Positions 16,945 to 23,994 are shown, numbered from the stretch's first letter. The stretch: DNA of 64,000 nt from Bacteriovoracaceae bacterium UBA3083 (GCA_002366565.1 DFBJ01000009.1:310001-374000), one strand, 5' to 3'. Made by a program: numbers and translations. The notes: a model not told the origin generated them from the letters alone.

Positions 16945-17568
16945 ATGAAACATTTCTTATTACTTACATTATTAACTTTGTCTTTATCACCTAGTGTAAG
17001 TGCTACTTCAATTGAAGAGCACGATCATTCATACCATGAGCAAAATACTGATGAAGTAGGCATATATGATGAGATTGAAGAGCTTTTATCTAAACGAAGA
17101 ACTAACAAGAATGTCAACTTCGGTCAGCCTGGGCCATTTTTAGGATTACCAATGAAGTACCCAGTAATTGCTCATATGCAGGCTGAGCCAAATATTGCAC
17201 AAGCTCTTCATCATAATGGACAGCCAATAGTTCTATTTGGTCCAAATGTAGCAAGAAACCTTGGACCTAATATTATGGGATTTTTTTTACAGCATGAATA
17301 TGCCCACCATGACAGAGGTCATTTAAGAAATAGAATGGGAAATAACGCAGCTAAGGAAGCAGATGCAGACTGTATTGCAGCTAAAACCTTAGTGAACGCA
17401 GGAAAGGGATTTGTAATAAATGAAGTGAGTAATTGGTTTTCATCTCAAGGGTGTAATTATAATCCATCTATTCCTGTTCAAAATGTGACTCAAAGTCATC
17501 CATGTGGAATTCAAAGAGCAAATATTATTCAGCAGTGTGCCGCTCAAGTAAGTAGAAGGCAGTTTTAA
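16945..17568 (+). CDS. Secreted M48-like metallopeptidase-type protein
   Basis: I choose ATG 16945 (GGAG six bases upstream), giving a 207-aa product with signal peptide MKHFLLLTLLTLSLSPSVSA. HEYAHH (about residues 117-122) supplies HExxH, and KEADADCIAA some 16 residues later matches the gluzincin third ligand ExxAD, as in M48 peptidases. The protein is short for a full M48 enzyme. Divergently transcribed from the TIGR02147 gene and followed by a strong terminator. Confidence 0.72.
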   Translation: MKHFLLLTLLTLSLSPSVSATSIEEHDHSYHEQNTDEVGIYDEIEELLSKRRTNKNVNFGQPGPFLGLPMKYPVIAHMQAEPNIAQALHHNGQPIVLFGPNVARNLGPNIMGFFLQHEYAHHDRGHLRNRMGNNAAKEADADCIAAKTLVNAGKGFVINEVSNWFSSQGCNYNPSIPVQNVTQSHPCGIQRANIIQQCAAQVSRRQF

Positions 17569-17576
17569 TTCGTTTA

Positions 17577-17604
17577 CCCCCAGATACTTCGGTACTGGGG
17601 GTTT
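17577..17604 (+). terminator. Intrinsic terminator
   Basis: CCCCCAG-N11-CTGGGGG stem-loop followed by TTT, right after the M48-like gene. Confidence 0.8.
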
Positions 17605-17654
17605 AACAAAGAATCAAATAAAAAAATAAACATATAAATTAATAGGAGTTATTT

Positions 17655-18503
17655 ATGTTAAGAAAAATTTTATTATTAAGTTTCACGGTTATTTTATGCT
17701 CATGTTCTTCGTTAAAGAAGTTAGGGGCTGGAGATAGGGAAGTTAAAGGGAAAGAGTATTCTTTATCTTTGAAAAACTCATTACAAAGTAAAAATCTTGG
17801 AGCCTTAGAAATCTCATCGGAGATGGGGTACAGACCCGTAGGTAGTATTACAAAGGTAGAGTACGCTGGGCTGTTAGGTGTTAAGTGGAATGGAAAGTCT
17901 GTTTATAAAGTATATCAGTATCCAACAGGTAACTCCGTTGTGTTCTTTCAAAATCTAGTTAGATTTAAAAATACTTCAGATAGTGCACTTATGATGAATA
18001 ATATTGCTTCTAGAGTAAAAGTGAATGGATCAAGAGTTAGGTCTAAGGTGATATTTGCAGGTGAAGCATCTCATGGTGAAATGTTATTACCAGGTGATTC
18101 TATCGTTGGACTTATTTATATATCATCGCCTGTTGAGCTTTATAAAACGTCTAAAGGTCCAATTACTATTGAGCTATATAATGTTCCGACAAAGATGTCT
18201 GAAGCAGGTGAAATAAAAGTAAGGAAAAATTTAAAATTTAAGTTTATGTATTCATCAAAATTTAGAGAGTCATCTAAGAGAATAGAGGGAGAACTTAAGG
18301 GATTATCAGATAGGGAGATTCAATTTCTTTCTAATCAAGCAGCTATAGTTAATAGAGGGCAGAACATATTCTCAACAAAACTACCTGAGGAGCTTACAGA
18401 CCTAAAGGTAATGGAGAGAGTAGGAGTATCAAATACTTTAGAGGAGCAAGCAAGTGCGTTAAAATTACCATCTAACTCTAGCGCTGTTTGGTCAGAACTG
18501 TAG
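17655..18503 (+). CDS. Putative lipoprotein
   Basis: 282 aa. Lipobox ILCSC (Cys at about residue 17) after a hydrophobic leader. The mature part looks like a beta-rich periplasmic domain (about 40-200) and ends with a Ser/Leu-rich tail. RBS AATAGGAG. No family recognised. It is the last gene before ssrA and is followed by a short hairpin (AATAGGC...GCCTATT at 18521-18547). Confidence 0.7.
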   Translation: MLRKILLLSFTVILCSCSSLKKLGAGDREVKGKEYSLSLKNSLQSKNLGALEISSEMGYRPVGSITKVEYAGLLGVKWNGKSVYKVYQYPTGNSVVFFQNLVRFKNTSDSALMMNNIASRVKVNGSRVRSKVIFAGEASHGEMLLPGDSIVGLIYISSPVELYKTSKGPITIELYNVPTKMSEAGEIKVRKNLKFKFMYSSKFRESSKRIEGELKGLSDREIQFLSNQAAIVNRGQNIFSTKLPEELTDLKVMERVGVSNTLEEQASALKLPSNSSAVWSEL

Positions 18504-18587
18504 AAGTACTCAATATTTAAATAGGCTAGTCTTGGTATTGGCCTATTATACTCGGTCATGTTAGACTAAAGAATCACATGATTTCAT

Positions 18588-18965
18588 GGGGGTGCCCTGG
18601 TTTCGACGGGTTTCTGGAAATTTTGTGGGCGTGCCCAGGCTGGTGTCCAAGGTCCTGGTAAAAAGGAGACCAAACCATAATTGCTGAATCTAACGATTAC
18701 GCTATGCCAATGGCTGCTTAATAAGCAAAACCATAAAGCATGAGGGTCTTGCACCGATAACAAAAAGCAAGAAACCTTGTTAAGTCAGCAAATAAAAACG
18801 GGCTTGATGGAACTGCCATGCAAACCATCTTAAAAAACAAATGGGGTTTGCTGAAGTCGCGTATTTCAGACAGTCTTGTCTACTGACGATAACCGTAGAC
18901 TACGCACGTAGTCCGCTCTATAGAAAGAAATTCGGACGCGAGTTCGATTCTCGCCACCTCCACCA
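18588..18965 (+). ncRNA. ssrA: Transfer-messenger RNA (tmRNA)
   Basis: Both tRNA-like ends are visible: 5' GGGGGUG pairs with 3' CACCUCC before an encoded ACCA, the D-arm region is CCCUGGUUUCGACGGG, and the T-arm GCGAG-TTCGATT-CTCGC is perfect. In the middle is a tag reading frame ending in AESNDYAMPMAA, followed by two stop codons (TAATAA, about 18720-18725). It rescues stalled ribosomes and tags the peptide for proteolysis together with SmpB. Its 3' end serves as the integration site of the adjoining element. Confidence 0.96.
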
Positions 18966-18982
18966 TTAGGATGCCACGCGCA
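18956..18982 (+). other. attL of the ssrA element
   Basis: The 10-bp core ACCTCCACCA (18956-18965) is the tmRNA 3' end. Eight bases further lies the arm CCACGCGCACC (18972-18982 region), the inverted copy of GGTGCGCGTGG at the other end of the element. Paired with the attR at 21288-21317. Confidence 0.7.
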
Positions 18983-18992
18983 CCCAAGGACA

Positions 18993-19018
18993 TTACTTAA
19001 GTTCTCTTTAAGTAACTT
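18993..19018 (+). terminator. Hairpin downstream of ssrA inside the element
   Basis: TTACTTAA-N7-TTAAGTAA stem followed by CTTTTATTT. It may terminate ssrA in the integrated state, replacing the original terminator at 21332. Confidence 0.55.
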
Positions 19019-19086
19019 TTATTTAATTAATTCAATTTAATTCCGATACGAATACAAATCTACATATTCAATTTAAAGGGGACGAT

Positions 19087-19725
19087 ATGTCTAAGAAGCT
19101 ACCTTATGTTAATTCCACTGGCTTGATCTCTAAAGTCTTAGAGAAAATAAAAGTTGCTCAAACGCCAGATCGATTTACACAAGATTTTTTGGGAACAAAG
19201 TTGAGTATGAAGTCAGGAAGTGCAAAAGCGTTGATACCTTTATTAAAACGTATAGGATTCCTGGGAAGTGATGGAGTACCTACTGATACTTATCACAAAT
19301 TTAGAAATGACTCAGAATCTGAAGCTGCTATGGGCAAAGCAATTAAATATGGATTTACCGAGCTTTACTCTAGAAATGAATATGCTCATGACTTACAAGA
19401 TGGTGAACTTAAGGGGCTTGTTGTTTCAATAACAGGATCGTCTAAAGATTCCTCTACGGTCAAAGCTATCGTTGGAACTTTTAAAGCCCTAAAGGATTTT
19501 GCAATATTTGGAGAAGAGGAGAGCACTAGTGTCATTGAAGAGGATGAAGAAAAAATGGTTGATGGTGAATCGCATCAACCATCAATACCAAAACAGGTTA
19601 GTGCCCCAGGCGATCTTGGAATGAACTTAGCCTACACTATAAATATCGTCCTACCGGAAACTACAAATGTAGGAGTATATAACGCCATTTTTAAGAGCAT
19701 TAACGAGAATTTATTAAAAAAGTAG
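19087..19725 (+). CDS. DUF5343 domain protein
   Basis: 212 aa. The N-terminal half matches DUF5343: LPYVNSTGLISKVLEKIKVAQTPDRFTQ..., the KSGSAKALIPLLKRIGFL winged-helix-like block and GVPTDTYHKFRN (about residues 5-80). An acidic linker (about 145-170) leads to a C-terminal segment AYTINIVLPETTNVGVYNAIFKSINENLL, which looks like a short beta-alpha module. Function is not established. It heads the element's plus-strand operon, 10 bp before the HEPN gene, and the two gene types are often found together in accessory regions (general impression, not checked here). Confidence 0.75.
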   Translation: MSKKLPYVNSTGLISKVLEKIKVAQTPDRFTQDFLGTKLSMKSGSAKALIPLLKRIGFLGSDGVPTDTYHKFRNDSESEAAMGKAIKYGFTELYSRNEYAHDLQDGELKGLVVSITGSSKDSSTVKAIVGTFKALKDFAIFGEEESTSVIEEDEEKMVDGESHQPSIPKQVSAPGDLGMNLAYTINIVLPETTNVGVYNAIFKSINENLLKK

Positions 19726-19735
19726 AAGGAAAGTT

Positions 19736-20320
19736 ATGGCTAAAAAAGCAGAGGCTTTGTTAAAGCAATTTGGTATGAGTAATCTTTTCTTGGAGCAAGA
19801 ATTAGATCGGGTTTCTAGTGAATACCAAATAAATATTAGGCCAGAGAAGCCGTTAAAAGAAGAAGATGATATTTATTATCCTCAGTTTGATGAAGACGTG
19901 CGAAATGAGGCAATGTTGATGGCAAGGCATTATCAGGTATTTTATTGTCTTGAAAAAACAATTAGGGCGTTAATTGACGAAAAAATGACAGATTCCTGTG
20001 GAGTAACTTGGTGGGAAGAACAAGTACATCAAGAAATCAAGGAAGAAGCTAAAAAGGCAATGATACGAGAACAACAAGCTGGAGTGACAACTCGTTCAGA
20101 CAACCCATTGGACTACACAACCTTTGGACAATTAAGTAAAATCATTGAGAAAAATTGGGAGTTCTTTGGAGATATTTTCAATAATCAGCGTGCAGTTTCT
20201 AGAATCCTAATGAATTTAAATACAATTAGAGGGCCTATTGCACATTGTAGTATGCTCGCAGAAGATGAAATCTTAAGACTTGAACTGTCTTTAAAAGACT
20301 GGTTTAGACAAATGGAATAA
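19736..20320 (+). CDS. Swt1-like HEPN domain protein
   Basis: 194-aa, mostly helical. It has the Swt1-type HEPN layout: an N-terminal MARHYQVFYCLEKTIRALI helix (about residues 62-80), then WWEEQV, YTTFGQLSKIIEKNWEFFGDIF and the C-terminal NTIRGPIAHCSML. The last contains RGPIAH, an Rx4H motif as in HEPN RNases. Many HEPN proteins are RNA-cleaving toxins or defence effectors; whether this one cuts RNA is inference. It follows the DUF5343 gene with an AAGGAAAG-type RBS. Confidence 0.75.
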   Translation: MAKKAEALLKQFGMSNLFLEQELDRVSSEYQINIRPEKPLKEEDDIYYPQFDEDVRNEAMLMARHYQVFYCLEKTIRALIDEKMTDSCGVTWWEEQVHQEIKEEAKKAMIREQQAGVTTRSDNPLDYTTFGQLSKIIEKNWEFFGDIFNNQRAVSRILMNLNTIRGPIAHCSMLAEDEILRLELSLKDWFRQME

Positions 20321-20375
20321 TCTTGCTAGTGGTTCAGAGTAAAGAACTTACAGTTGAGTATATTGAGGAAGTATT

Positions 20376-20597
20376 ATGGAAAAGTATAGAAATCTAGGTG
20401 GGAGCTCAGGAGTTTCTAGGTATGAAGTTCGAGATGACTCCATCGTTGTCGAATTTTCCACTGGAGCAAAATATATTTATTCTCGTTCTTCTTGTGGAGA
20501 AATTCATCTAAGCAAATTAATAGGATTCGCGAAGGCAGGAAGAGGCTTGAATTCCTATATCAATAGAAATTGTAAGGATTGCGGGCGTAAGCTGTGA
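20376..20597 (+). CDS. KTSC-like domain small protein
   Basis: 73 aa. SSGVSRYEVRDDSIVVEFSTGAKYIYS followed by GRGLNSYINRN resembles the KTSC fold, a small all-beta domain found in phage and accessory proteins. Two CxxC-like cysteines close the protein (NCKDCGRK), a possible metal site. RBS GAGGAAG. The stop overlaps the next start (GTGA), so the two are translationally coupled. Confidence 0.65.
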   Translation: MEKYRNLGGSSGVSRYEVRDDSIVVEFSTGAKYIYSRSSCGEIHLSKLIGFAKAGRGLNSYINRNCKDCGRKL

Positions 20598-20863
20598 GAG
20601 TACTTCTATCTGTATTTACATTGATTATTGTTGGCTTAAATGTTTATGCTTCTGAATCAATTAATGATGTAAAAATGGAGATGATCAAGCAGTCTATAAA
20701 TAATTATTCAGGCAATTGCCCTTGTCCTTATAATACAACAAAGCGTGGCCGGAGATGTGGAAAGCGAAGTGCTTACAGTCGTCCTGGTGGTGCATCACCT
20801 TTATGCTATAAATCTGATATTTCAGATAAAGCAGCAAAGAAATTCCTAAAGAATAAGCAATAG
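20594..20863 (+). CDS. Small secreted Cys-rich protein
   Basis: 89 aa, GTG start overlapping the previous stop. Signal peptide MRVLLSVFTLIIVGLNVYA, then a compact mature domain with the pattern NCPCPYN...RRCGKRSAYSRPGG...LCY (four Cys within about 40 residues, likely two disulfides or a metal site). I have the impression that this pattern recurs in small exported proteins next to KTSC-like genes, but its role is unknown. Last gene of the element's plus operon. Confidence 0.68.
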   Translation: MRVLLSVFTLIIVGLNVYASESINDVKMEMIKQSINNYSGNCPCPYNTTKRGRRCGKRSAYSRPGGASPLCYKSDISDKAAKKFLKNKQ

Positions 20864-20898
20864 GTTGCCTTTTAGATAAGGTGATACGTAGAAATGTT

Positions 20899-20938
20899 AG
20901 ATGATTTCAATCAATCAATCAATCAATCAATCATCTTC
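20899..20938. repeat. Six TCAA tetranucleotide repeats within a hairpin
   Basis: TCAA is repeated six times without change at 20907-20930. The flanks AGATGATT and AATCATCT are complementary, so the tract forms the loop of a hairpin between the two convergent operons. The last unit contains the stop codon of the 55-aa minus-strand gene. Could act as a bidirectional transcription stop or a slippage site. Confidence 0.8.
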
Positions 20939-21094
20939 TGTAAGATTAGCTGTGAACCTCTCAAGTGACCCAAGACCAGTAGATACTTTGATAAAAGCTT
21001 CTTTTTTTATCACGGCAGATAAAACTTGGGCGCCATTTGAACCAATTACTATTGAAAAAATTATTGCAAATAACACTTCAATTATTGCACGCAT
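20927..21094 (-). CDS. 55-aa protein with hydrophobic N-terminus
   Basis: Small gene starting three bases after the HTH gene's stop. Product starts MRAIIEVLFAIIFSIVIG, a membrane anchor or signal, and then has VIKKEAFIKVSTGLGSLERF and an acidic end. The amphipathic, ordered composition and the tight coupling to the upstream gene argue for a real gene. No family known. Its stop codon lies in the TCAA repeat tract. Confidence 0.55.
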   Translation of the reverse strand: MRAIIEVLFAIIFSIVIGSNGAQVLSAVIKKEAFIKVSTGLGSLERFTANLTEDD

Positions 21095-21096
21095 AA

Positions 21097-21318
21097 TCAA
21101 CCCCTTTTGATTCTAAGTTTTCTGATTGCGTCACAGATAGCCGTCTTTGACCAACCTGTGATTTCTGATATTTTGTAACTGGATAAATTAAACTCAACAT
21201 AGAAGCGTTTTAAGATAGCCGAACTATCAATCGGCTTCCCTAAAAAGTGGGTATCAAATATTGAATAATAATCAGGGTTTAAGCTTTGGTGCGCGTGGGA
21301 TCGCTCTACCTCCACCAA
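21097..21318 (-). CDS. Small HTH protein overlapping attR
   Basis: 73 aa. The C-terminal half (KPIDSSAILKRFYVEFNLSS, EITGWSKTAICDAIRKL) is a helix-turn-helix like that at the end of serine recombinases. The start in the integrated form is TTG, lying in the attR core (the first codons read TTG GTG GAG GTA). In the excised circle the same frame would instead read ATG GTG GAG and extend up to a further ATG (MSLGARGILM...). So the 5' end of this gene is altered by integration. It may be an excisionase-like or recombinase-accessory protein (inference). Confidence 0.6.
   Translation of the reverse strand: MVEVERSHAHQSLNPDYYSIFDTHFLGKPIDSSAILKRFYVEFNLSSYKISEITGWSKTAICDAIRKLRIKRG
21288..21317 (+). 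other. attR of the ssrA element
   Basis: GGTGCGCGTGG (21288-21298), nine bases, then the core ACCTCCACCA (21308-21317). The arm is the exact inverse of that at attL. Beyond the core the chromosome resumes with AAATCAGTTAAGAG and a terminator. Confidence 0.7.
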
Positions 21319-21331
21319 AATCAGTTAAGAG

Positions 21332-21357
21332 AACCATCAATCTAGATGGTTTTTTTA
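21332..21357 (+). terminator. Probable native ssrA terminator displaced by the element
   Basis: AACCATC-AATCTA-GATGGTT followed by seven T. It lies 14 bp after a copy of the tmRNA 3' end and has no other plus-strand gene to terminate, which fits an original ssrA terminator pushed 2.35 kb downstream. Confidence 0.75.
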
Positions 21358-21534
21358 TTTCAACAATATTAATAACTTAAAAAGAAGAAGCTCCGAGGTC
21401 TTCTCTTCTTTATCACGTCAGATCACGTAAAATCATTCCTGTTGCAACAGTTTTGTAGTTAACAAAACTGAAAACCTTAGCAAGTAAAGAGTTTGGCTAC
21501 GCTGAGTAGTCCAGTTCTTTCGACAGGAGTAACA

Positions 21535-21879
21535 GTGAAAAGAAAACTTAGATACAGAAGATCATCAGAGGTTATTACAACCAAACAATCTCAACTTCTT
21601 AGAGAAATAAGATTAAGAGTTGGATTATCAATTCGAGAAGTTGGTAGAAGGCTAGGAAAATCAGAGTCCTGTTTAAGGCACATAGAAACCGGAAGAATGA
21701 ATTTCCCTCAAACGGAAGACTTAAAGTTAATTCTCAATATTTATGAAGTAAGTACCCATCAATTTAAAATACGCTTAAAAAGCTATGAGCGAAACTCAGG
21801 AGTTAGTGAATGTATAGAATTGCTAAAAAAGCTAGAAAACACTAAAAAATATTTAGAGTTATTGCTTAGCAGACCTTGA
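21535..21879 (+). CDS. XRE-family HTH regulator
   Basis: I choose GTG 21535, which has AGGAG five bases upstream, giving 114 aa. A classic HTH_3 domain occupies about residues 22-76: LLREIRLRVGLSIREVGRRLGKS, then ESCLRHIETGRMNFP and a final NIYEVS. The C-terminus is a short helical tail (SECIELLKKLENTKKYLELL). It lies 100 bp upstream of the CBASS pair in the same direction and may regulate it (inference); many defence islands carry such regulators. Confidence 0.82.
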   Translation: MKRKLRYRRSSEVITTKQSQLLREIRLRVGLSIREVGRRLGKSESCLRHIETGRMNFPQTEDLKLILNIYEVSTHQFKIRLKSYERNSGVSECIELLKKLENTKKYLELLLSRP

Positions 21880-21986
21880 CACTCGGCTGTATGGCACCAT
21901 CTTGTAACTAGTGATGAGGCTACAAGTGAGAGTGTCAATCTAACTGTTCAATATTACTAAAATTGCTGTATGCAAAGGAGTTGTGT

Positions 21987-22925
21987 TTGGATTTATTTAA
22001 CGATGAGAAGAGAGATTTAATTTACCAGTTAATGGAAAAATCCCATACGGGGGTAGAAGCTAAGTTGAGAAAATGGGCTAAGCCTCCTTCTGATACAGAG
22101 TTAGAGAAGATTGAAAGAGCAGAAAGAATGGTAAAAGCAGCGATAAAAGCATCTGATGTGTTAAAGGATAAGGATATAACTGTTTTTATCAAAGGTTCTT
22201 ATGCAAATAGGATCAACATTCCCTCTGATAGTGATGTTGATATAGGGGTTAGGTTAAATACCCTCTATTTCAATAAATATTGTGAAGGATTAAGTGACAG
22301 TGACTTTGGTCTTGTTGATGCAACTTATACTTTGAAAGACTTTGAGAATGATTTAGCGAACGCGATAAGCGATCATTTTGGTAGTGAAAATGTCACAGTT
22401 GGGAATAAAGCAATAGTTGTACATGCTAACTCATGCCGTGTAGATGCAGATGTTGTCGCACTCGCTATTCATAGAAGATATACTTCAAAAGAAAATTGTT
22501 ATGAAGGTGTAGCGTTAAAGGCAAACGGTAAAACAATATATAACTGGCCTGATCAAAATTACGATAATCATGTTAGCAAAAATTCAAACACTGGACAAAG
22601 ACATAAACCATTTATTAGGATTTTAAAAAACCTAAAGAAAGAAATGAGAGACAAAAGTATTCTTGAAAATAATGTCCCGTCATACCTTCTTGAATGTTTA
22701 TCGTGGAATGTCCCAGATCATATCTTTGACAAAGAAAAGTATAAAGAAATGACTTTAGACTCTTTAGATTACCTCAAAACAGCTCTTCTTTCTGATGATA
22801 CGACAAAAGAATGGGGGGAAGTAAATGAACTTAAATACTTGTTTCGTGATAGTCAAGGTTGGACAAGTTGGCAAGCTTACTCCTTCGTAAAAGAAGCTAA
22901 AATATATTTAGAAGGTCTTGAGTAA
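21987..22925 (+). CDS. CBASS CD-NTase (cyclic oligonucleotide synthase)
   Basis: I choose TTG 21987 with AAAGGAG six bases upstream (312 aa); an in-frame TTG at 21963 lacks an RBS. The catalytic core of CD-NTases is clear: KGSYANRINIPSDSDVDIGV gives the GS motif (about 70-71) and the metal pair DVD (about 83-85), and the third acidic site is in RVDADVVAL (about 153-155). Members make cyclic di- or trinucleotides on phage infection that activate an effector. The next gene overlaps the stop (TAATG) and resembles Cap15, so this is a two-gene type I-like CBASS. Confidence 0.88.
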   Translation: MDLFNDEKRDLIYQLMEKSHTGVEAKLRKWAKPPSDTELEKIERAERMVKAAIKASDVLKDKDITVFIKGSYANRINIPSDSDVDIGVRLNTLYFNKYCEGLSDSDFGLVDATYTLKDFENDLANAISDHFGSENVTVGNKAIVVHANSCRVDADVVALAIHRRYTSKENCYEGVALKANGKTIYNWPDQNYDNHVSKNSNTGQRHKPFIRILKNLKKEMRDKSILENNVPSYLLECLSWNVPDHIFDKEKYKEMTLDSLDYLKTALLSDDTTKEWGEVNELKYLFRDSQGWTSWQAYSFVKEAKIYLEGLE

Positions 22926-23506
22926 TGATAAGTAGATTAGAAATAACTATTACCGTTTCTATCGGAATTCTTCTCTGGCTTGGGCTGTGTGTTTGGGGGA
23001 ATGTTTCTCCTTTGGACTTTAAAGAATCTTTGAAATTGATTACATCTTCTGGAGTTATTGTATACTTTGGAAGGCTGATTTATTTCAAATGGTTTTGGAA
23101 GTATCCTCCTTTTAACTATGCTCATAAAATGCCCGTTTTAGAAGGGGTTTGGACTGGCAAGTTGATTTCAGACTACAAGCAAGAGGAGACAGGAACACTT
23201 ATTGAAAAAGACATAAAAGTAATAATTAGTCAGCCAGATATTTCTAATGTCTTTGTTAAACAAGTCTCTGATGAATCATTTAGTAAGTCATATGCTGATT
23301 CTGTTGTTGTTGATGAACATAATGATATTTTACTTACGTATTCATATTTAAATGAACCTAATGCGGACGTTCGTCATAGAAGCGAGATCTCTTTTGGAAG
23401 TGTTCGACTTTCAATGGACAGTAAAAATTCAGTTGAATTGAAAGGTAACTATTGGACGGACAGAAAAACTAGGGGGCGAATGATCCTTGTAAAGACTAAA
23501 GGGTAA
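22925..23506 (+). CDS. cap15: Cap15-like membrane effector of CBASS
   Basis: 193 aa. Two N-terminal transmembrane helices (about residues 7-27 and 37-55) are followed by a beta-rich domain beginning MPVLEGVWTGKLISDY and ending ELKGNYWTDRKTRGRMILVK. This layout is that of Cap15, whose beta-barrel binds the cyclic nucleotide and whose helices then oligomerise and disrupt the inner membrane. Start codon overlaps the stop of the CD-NTase gene by one base. No Cap2/Cap3 (E1/E2, JAB) genes follow, consistent with a minimal type I system. Confidence 0.85.
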   Translation: MISRLEITITVSIGILLWLGLCVWGNVSPLDFKESLKLITSSGVIVYFGRLIYFKWFWKYPPFNYAHKMPVLEGVWTGKLISDYKQEETGTLIEKDIKVIISQPDISNVFVKQVSDESFSKSYADSVVVDEHNDILLTYSYLNEPNADVRHRSEISFGSVRLSMDSKNSVELKGNYWTDRKTRGRMILVKTKG

Positions 23507-23509
23507 GTT

Positions 23510-23923
23510 TTAGCAAGGAAGCCAGTGAGGAGGAGCAGTTACGATACAGTTATCTTTGTTGGCATCTTCAAACTTTCGAGCAGAAATTTCAAAGTATCTA
23601 TCAGTTAACGTTTTAGGGTCCACAAAATTTCTTCCTCTTTCGTGGATACCTTTTGCCCATTCAGATATTTTTTTATCTAAAACCTTGCATTCTTTTTGAA
23701 GGTCTGAAAAAACTTGATCTCCATCTTCATAAATACCTATAGAGTTTTGCACGCTCTCTAGAAGATCATTAGCTGAGAAAAAGGTGTCGCACTCAATATC
23801 TGCATTATATTGTGCTTGAAGGTCGTCAGGGGTGTAGCCATCCCAACCAACACTAACTCTGATGTTATCTGAAAGCCTTTTCTTTATTACTTCAAAGTTA
23901 TCTTTTTCTTGTTGAGTCATCAT
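23510..23923 (-). CDS. Hypothetical cytosolic protein
   Basis: 137 aa, acidic and mostly helical, starting MMTQQEKDNFEVIKKRL behind AAAGGA, and ending IVTAPPHWLPC with an unusual C-terminal Cys. No family recognised. Convergent with the Cap15 gene (3 bp between stops). Given the location it may be defence or phage-related cargo, but nothing in the sequence shows that. Confidence 0.6.
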   Translation of the reverse strand: MMTQQEKDNFEVIKKRLSDNIRVSVGWDGYTPDDLQAQYNADIECDTFFSANDLLESVQNSIGIYEDGDQVFSDLQKECKVLDKKISEWAKGIHERGRNFVDPKTLTDRYFEISARKFEDANKDNCIVTAPPHWLPC

Positions 23924-23994
23924 GATGGTTCCTTTCGTATTTATAATTTATTATAATATTCTCTTAATTTTTTCGATATAAGCTTTCTTCTTAA

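Larger units (their letters stand above)
18966..21307. mobile_element. 2.35-kb integrase-less element inserted at the 3' end of ssrA
   Basis: The core ACCTCCACCA is repeated at 18956 and 21308 (2352 bp apart). The right copy is followed 14 bp later by a strong terminator, as the native ssrA gene should be. Joining the ends gives GGTGCGCGTGG-N9-ACCTCCACCA-N8-CCACGCGCACC, an almost symmetrical attP with perfect 11-bp inverted arms. Cargo: a plus-strand operon of four genes and a convergent minus-strand pair next to attR. No integrase, transposase or replication gene is recognisable, so mobilisation in trans or by the small HTH protein must be considered. Confidence 0.7.

Noticed and set aside
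20907..20930. TCAA tract as a CRISPR-like or phase-variable promoter repeat
   Set aside because: Units are 4 bp without spacers, and the tract lies at gene ends rather than in a promoter or early codon.
20901..21110. Plus-strand frame of 69 codons across the convergent gap
   Set aside because: It starts in the TCAA tract, has no RBS and lies opposite the 55-aa gene, which has better coding character and coupling.
22937..23125. Minus-strand frame opposite the Cap15 gene
   Set aside because: Shadow of the effector's transmembrane region; no start context.
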